The notes beneath the pieces are model-generated. The model saw only the letters and a list, made by a program, of their open reading frames with translations. It did not search any database and was not told the origin of the DNA. DNA of 15,832 nt from Micrococcaceae bacterium UBA6021 (lineage in GTDB: Bacteria > Actinomycetota > Actinomycetes > Actinomycetales > Micrococcaceae). The position numbers were made by a program, and so were the translations under genes. How positions within the stretch are numbered: the first letter of the stretch is position 1; every line of letters starts with the position of its first letter. The DNA lies in assembly GCA_002427975.1 (NCBI GenBank), contig DIZT01000009.1:311-16142 (forward strand), given 5' to 3'. Positions 12,391-15,832 of this stretch are shown here, piece after piece.

Positions 12391-14109
12391 CTACTTCTTG
12401 ACCCAGCCCAGGGTGGTCCAGTCCGGGACCTGGGAGAGGCTCTGGAACAGGGACGGGCCGTAGTTGGCCAGGCCGGTGCGGACGAAGGAGATCTGCGGAC
12501 CGTTCATCACAACACCCATGGAGAAGTACTTGGCCATGTGCTCCCTTTCAACCTCCATGGCTGCCTTGTTGCGCGCGGCGTTGTCCTCGATGGAGGCCAG
12601 GTCCGCGATCTTCTTGTCCAGATCAGCGTCGCCAAGGCCGTTCTGGTCGGTCTTGGAATCGTAGAACTGCTTCACCGCGTCGGTTGCATCAGCAGAAACG
12701 GTGTAACCCGAGACGCTGAGGTCGAAGTCGCGGCCGCCGATGACCTTGCCGAAGTCGGCCGAGGCGCGCTGGTCGATTCCGACGTCCATACCGCCGGCCT
12801 GCAGCTGCTTCTGGAGGGTCTGGGTGAAGGCCAGGGTGGTGGGGTCGTCACCGAAGTTGCTGACCTTGAAGGCTGCAGGCTTGCCGTCCTTCTCCATGAT
12901 TCCGGCGGCGTTGGGGGCATAACCGGCGTCGGTCAGTACCTTCTTGGCCGCGTCCGGGCCGGTCTCCTTGACGGGGTAGTTGTCCTGGTAGTACTCGGAG
13001 AAGGGCAGGAGCATCATTGAACCGGAGCTGGGCTCCTCCCAGTTCAGTCCGTTGAACCGGACTTTGCGCAGGGCGTCACGGTCAACGGCGGCAAAGATCG
13101 CCTTGCGGACGGCCACGTCGGTGATCTTCTTGGCGTTGATGTTCATGCCACCGGCAAACAGGCGCTGGCCGCGGCGGACCTCGGAGTCCTTGGTGCCGTC
13201 GAGCTGCTTGTACAGGGCGATGGTGTTGGCCGACATGCCGTCGATTTCACCGTTCTTGAAGGCTGCAACCTGGGCGCTCGTCTCCAGCTGGCGGAAGACC
13301 ACGCTTTCCAGGACAGGCTTGGTGCCCCACCACTTGTCGTTGGGTACCAGGCTGACCGTCTTCGCGGCAGCATCGTACTGGTTCAGCTTGAAGGGACCGG
13401 CCATCCACTCGGGGTGAAGGTTGCCGGTGAAACCTTCATTGAAGATCTGGGGGGTGTTCACGGCCGGGTGGATCAGGCCGAAGAAGAGTGAGTCAACGGG
13501 GTAGACCGGCTGGGAGGTCTTGACGATGACCTCCTTGTCGCTGCTGCCGGCTTCAACCGATTCAACGAACTGGTAGGCCCCGGAGCTCACGATGTCGTAG
13601 GCAGGATCTGAGCCCTTAAGGATGTTCCAGGTGTTCTGGAAGGCCTTCACGTCAATGGGCGTGCCATCGTTGTAGGTGGCCTTGGGATTGACCTCGATGG
13701 TGATGGTCTGCTTGCCGTCCACCACTTTGCTGTCAACAGACTCGCAGAAATCCTTGTTCGCCGTGACCTTGCCTACGAAGTCGACCTTCCAGCAGCCGCC
13801 AATGCCTCCACCCGTGACCGCGACTGGATTTATCGGGGCCATCAATGCGGAGTTATCCGAGCTGTTGCCGTTGTTGGAGAACCCGTTGAAGTCCGGCCCA
13901 ATGCTGCCGAGCGGCAGGGTGACCTTGCCGCCCTGCTGGAGATCGGCTGCAGGCTTTTCGTTAATGCTGATGAGCTTGGAGAGGTCGCTGCCTGCCCCCT
14001 GACCCTTAGCGGTTTCCGGTCCGGTGGGCGAGCCTCCACCGCCGCAGGCCGTCAGCGTGAGGGCCGCGGCAATGGCCGCGGCTCCGCCGATCTTGGTCAG
14101 ATTCCTCAT
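12391..14109 (-). CDS. ABC transporter substrate-binding lipoprotein, family 5 (peptide/oligopeptide type)
   Basis: Lipid-anchored solute-binding protein, 572 residues. The signal sequence MRNLTKIGGAAAIAAALTLT ends in lipobox LTAC with lipidated Cys22, followed by a Gly/Ser/Thr-rich linker. The body has the family 5 (DppA/OppA-type) pattern: the ...YNDGTPIDVKAFQNTWNILKGSDPAY region, AGPFKLNQYD, VPNDKWWG, and later DVAVRKAIFAAVDRDAL. The ATG at 14109 was chosen because it gives the lipoprotein signal and has an AAGGGA-type ribosome site about six bases upstream. A start at 14169 would add 20 residues that hide the signal and would overlap the upstream gene. It lies 49 bp after the double-ATPase gene on the same strand, so it is the last gene of that transporter operon. 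Peptides are the likeliest substrate, but family 5 also includes nickel and sugar binders. Confidence 0.92.
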   Translation of the reverse strand: MRNLTKIGGAAAIAAALTLTACGGGGSPTGPETAKGQGAGSDLSKLISINEKPAADLQQGGKVTLPLGSIGPDFNGFSNNGNSSDNSALMAPINPVAVTGGGIGGCWKVDFVGKVTANKDFCESVDSKVVDGKQTITIEVNPKATYNDGTPIDVKAFQNTWNILKGSDPAYDIVSSGAYQFVESVEAGSSDKEVIVKTSQPVYPVDSLFFGLIHPAVNTPQIFNEGFTGNLHPEWMAGPFKLNQYDAAAKTVSLVPNDKWWGTKPVLESVVFRQLETSAQVAAFKNGEIDGMSANTIALYKQLDGTKDSEVRRGQRLFAGGMNINAKKITDVAVRKAIFAAVDRDALRKVRFNGLNWEEPSSGSMMLLPFSEYYQDNYPVKETGPDAAKKVLTDAGYAPNAAGIMEKDGKPAAFKVSNFGDDPTTLAFTQTLQKQLQAGGMDVGIDQRASADFGKVIGGRDFDLSVSGYTVSADATDAVKQFYDSKTDQNGLGDADLDKKIADLASIEDNAARNKAAMEVEREHMAKYFSMGVVMNGPQISFVRTGLANYGPSLFQSLSQVPDWTTLGWVKK

Positions 14110-14158
14110 GGTTTTCCCTTCATAGGTGCGGGTGGTGCTTGTGATGAGTGTATGAAAC

Positions 14159-15832
14159 CTAGGGTGCATCGTGGTCCATCACGTCGTGGACAACCACCAT
14201 GTCGGGCTCCAGCTCCCCGTCCGGGAAGAAGCAGGCGAACTGTTGGTCCGGTGTCAATACCGGGCCAGCCTCCAGTGCCTGTACCGCCGCGGATGGCCGA
14301 ACTCTTTCCAGCGGCGGCTCAAGCGTGAGGCACTGTTCCTGCTTGGCAGCGGGCAGGGCCGCAAAAACGGGGCAGCGGGTGGCGAAGTTGCAGCCCTTGG
14401 GAGCGTCCAGCGGCGAGGGCAGGTCGCCCTTCAGGATGATCCGCTCCCGTGTGCGCTCGAACTGCGGGTCCGGAACGGGGATGGCGGACAGCAGGGCCCG
14501 GGTGTAGGGGTGGCGCGGGTTGTCAAAGACCCGGTCCACCTCGCCGATCTCCACGATCTTCCCCAGGTACATAACAGCCACCCGGTTGGAAATGTGGCGG
14601 ACCACGGAGAGATCGTGCGCCACCATGAGGTAGCTGAGGCCCAGTTCGGCGCGGAGCTTGTCCAGCAGGTTGATCACCCCTGCCTGGACGGAGACGTCCA
14701 ACGCGGAGACCGGTTCGTCCAGGACCACAAGCTTGGGGTTCACCGCCAGGGCCCGGGCGATGCCGACGCGCTGCCGCTGGCCGCCGGAGAACTGGTTGGG
14801 GAACCGGTTGACGTGGTCCGGCTGCAGCCCCACGAGCTTCATCAGTTCCATGATGCGCTTCTTGACGGCCCGCTTATCCATGCCCGCGTTCTGGAGCGGT
14901 TCTGCCAACACCTCGAAGACCGTGAACCGCGGGTCCAGCGCCCCGGTGGGATCCTGGAAGACCATCTGCATTTCCTTGCGCATGGCGCCTTTGGTCCTGG
15001 CGTCGGCGGCCTGCTTGTTGCTGATCCCGCTGATGATCACCTCGCCGTCCTGGTCCTTGTGGAACTCCATGATTTCCAGCAGGGTGGTTGTTTTGCCCGA
15101 ACCGGACTCCCCCACGATGGAGAAGCACTCGCCTTCGCGGATGTCGAAGCTCAGGCCGTCCACGGCCTTCACGGTGCCGATCCGCCGCTTGAGCAGGGCG
15201 CCCTTGGTCAGCGGGAAGTGCTTACGGACGTCCTTGAGTTCCAGCACTGTTGAGCGTTCCGCGCGCGGGATCAGGTCAAAGCGCGAGACCGGGACCGGCG
15301 GGGCGGAAAAAATCTCGTGGACATCCACGTCCGTGCCGAGCGAGCCGGATTTGATGCAGGCCGCCTGGTGGAAGCCGCTGCCCGGAACCGGGTTCAAGCC
15401 AGGCTCGCCGTCCAGGCAGGCGTCGGTCACGAGCGGGCACCGCGGCGCGAAGGAGCAGCCGGTAGGGGCGTGGAGCAGGTTCGGCGGAATGCCGTCGATG
15501 GGGACCAGCGAGGACTTCTCCGCGATGTCCACGCGGGGCACCGCCCCGAGCAGGCCCATCGTGTAGGGCATCCGGGGGTTGTAGTAAATGTCATCCACGC
15601 TGCCGGTTTCCACCGGCTTTCCGGCGTACATCACCATGATGTCGTCGGCGATGCCCGCTACCACGCCCAAATCGTGGGTGATCATTACGACGGCGGCGCC
15701 CGTTTCCTCCTGCGCGGTGTGCAGGACCTCAAGCACCTGGGCCTGGATGGTGACGTCCAGGGCCGTCGTCGGCTCATCCGCAATCAGTACCCGCGGGTTA
15801 TTGGCGATGGCGATGGCGATCATCACGCGCTG
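14159..15832 (-). CDS. Double-NBD peptide-type ABC transporter ATPase (DppD-DppF fusion), N-terminal part outside window
   Basis: Cytoplasmic ATPase of a dipeptide/oligopeptide-type importer; both nucleotide-binding domains are in one chain. The frame is open to the window edge, so the start lies beyond 15832. The visible part of NBD1 begins with QRV of the signature, then Walker B VLIADEP and ITHD. Its C-terminal extension has GCSFAPRCP plus two more cysteines (DACLDG, AACIKS). NBD2 is complete: Walker A GESGSGKTT (about 15086-15112), Q-loop MVFQDP, signature SGGQRQR, Walker B LVVLDEP, H-loop VAHD, then GCNFATRCP and two more cysteines (EQCLTL, FACFFP). These CX6C-C-C sets are the sites that bind Fe-S clusters in Dpp/Opp ATPases. 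The TAG stop is 49 bp before the binding-protein start. Permease genes are expected upstream. Confidence 0.94.
   Translation of the reverse strand, partial: QRVMIAIAIANNPRVLIADEPTTALDVTIQAQVLEVLHTAQEETGAAVVMITHDLGVVAGIADDIMVMYAGKPVETGSVDDIYYNPRMPYTMGLLGAVPRVDIAEKSSLVPIDGIPPNLLHAPTGCSFAPRCPLVTDACLDGEPGLNPVPGSGFHQAACIKSGSLGTDVDVHEIFSAPPVPVSRFDLIPRAERSTVLELKDVRKHFPLTKGALLKRRIGTVKAVDGLSFDIREGECFSIVGESGSGKTTTLLEIMEFHKDQDGEVIISGISNKQAADARTKGAMRKEMQMVFQDPTGALDPRFTVFEVLAEPLQNAGMDKRAVKKRIMELMKLVGLQPDHVNRFPNQFSGGQRQRVGIARALAVNPKLVVLDEPVSALDVSVQAGVINLLDKLRAELGLSYLMVAHDLSVVRHISNRVAVMYLGKIVEIGEVDRVFDNPRHPYTRALLSAIPVPDPQFERTRERIILKGDLPSPLDAPKGCNFATRCPVFAALPAAKQEQCLTLEPPLERVRPSAAVQALEAGPVLTPDQQFACFFPDGELEPDMVVVHDVMDHDAP

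Noticed and set aside
14171-15253. Plus-strand open frame (360 codons) over the double ATPase gene
   Set aside because: Antisense shadow; the minus strand carries two sets of ABC ATPase motifs.

Overview
The window looks like chromosomal DNA from a high-GC actinomycete, most likely a member of the Micrococcaceae (Arthrobacter/Pseudarthrobacter type). This rests on the strongly GC-biased third codon positions, several GTG starts, TANNNT boxes 6-7 nt ahead of start codons (the layout of leaderless actinobacterial genes), a fused double-ATPase Dpp-type transporter subunit and a self-contained mannitol PTS. The genus is inference; no rRNA or other marker gene is present.

Region 1 (1-6204) is a mannitol phosphotransferase divergon. 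On the minus strand a TetR-family regulator, the fused mannitol permease EIICBA (mtlA) and mannitol-1-phosphate 5-dehydrogenase (mtlD, whose C-terminal end runs off the window) form one operon. On the plus strand ptsI (Enzyme I) and ptsH (HPr) run the other way. Together they encode the whole path: PEP to EI to HPr to IIA to IIB to mannitol, then oxidation to fructose-6-phosphate. The 161-bp divergent promoter region holds a perfect 7-1-7 palindrome that lies between or over the core promoter elements on both strands, next to a CRP/GlxR-like box, so one regulator could switch both halves.

Region 2 (6239-9441) holds a small orphan excisionase/antitoxin-like DNA-binding protein, then a PucR-family regulator divergent from alanine dehydrogenase (ald). 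The pairing resembles AdeR-ald of Bacillus subtilis. After ald come two strong secondary-structure elements: a 112-bp nested inverted repeat and a perfect 18-bp hairpin that probably terminates ald and the convergent gene.

Region 3 (9442-12245, minus strand) holds a secreted subtilisin-like serine protease with a long, structured leader, and an NAD(P)-dependent Gfo/Idh/MocA-family oxidoreductase.

Region 4 (12246-15832, minus strand) is the 3' end of a peptide-type ABC transporter operon: a double-NBD ATPase (5' end outside the window) followed by a family 5 lipoprotein substrate-binding protein. Between the binding protein and the oxidoreductase lies the most unusual non-coding structure seen: four 16-bp units separated by exactly 16-bp spacers, arranged as two direct plus two inverted copies with perfect positional symmetry.

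No rRNA, tRNA, CRISPR array, phage gene or transposase was recognised. No gap between genes exceeds about 240 bp.
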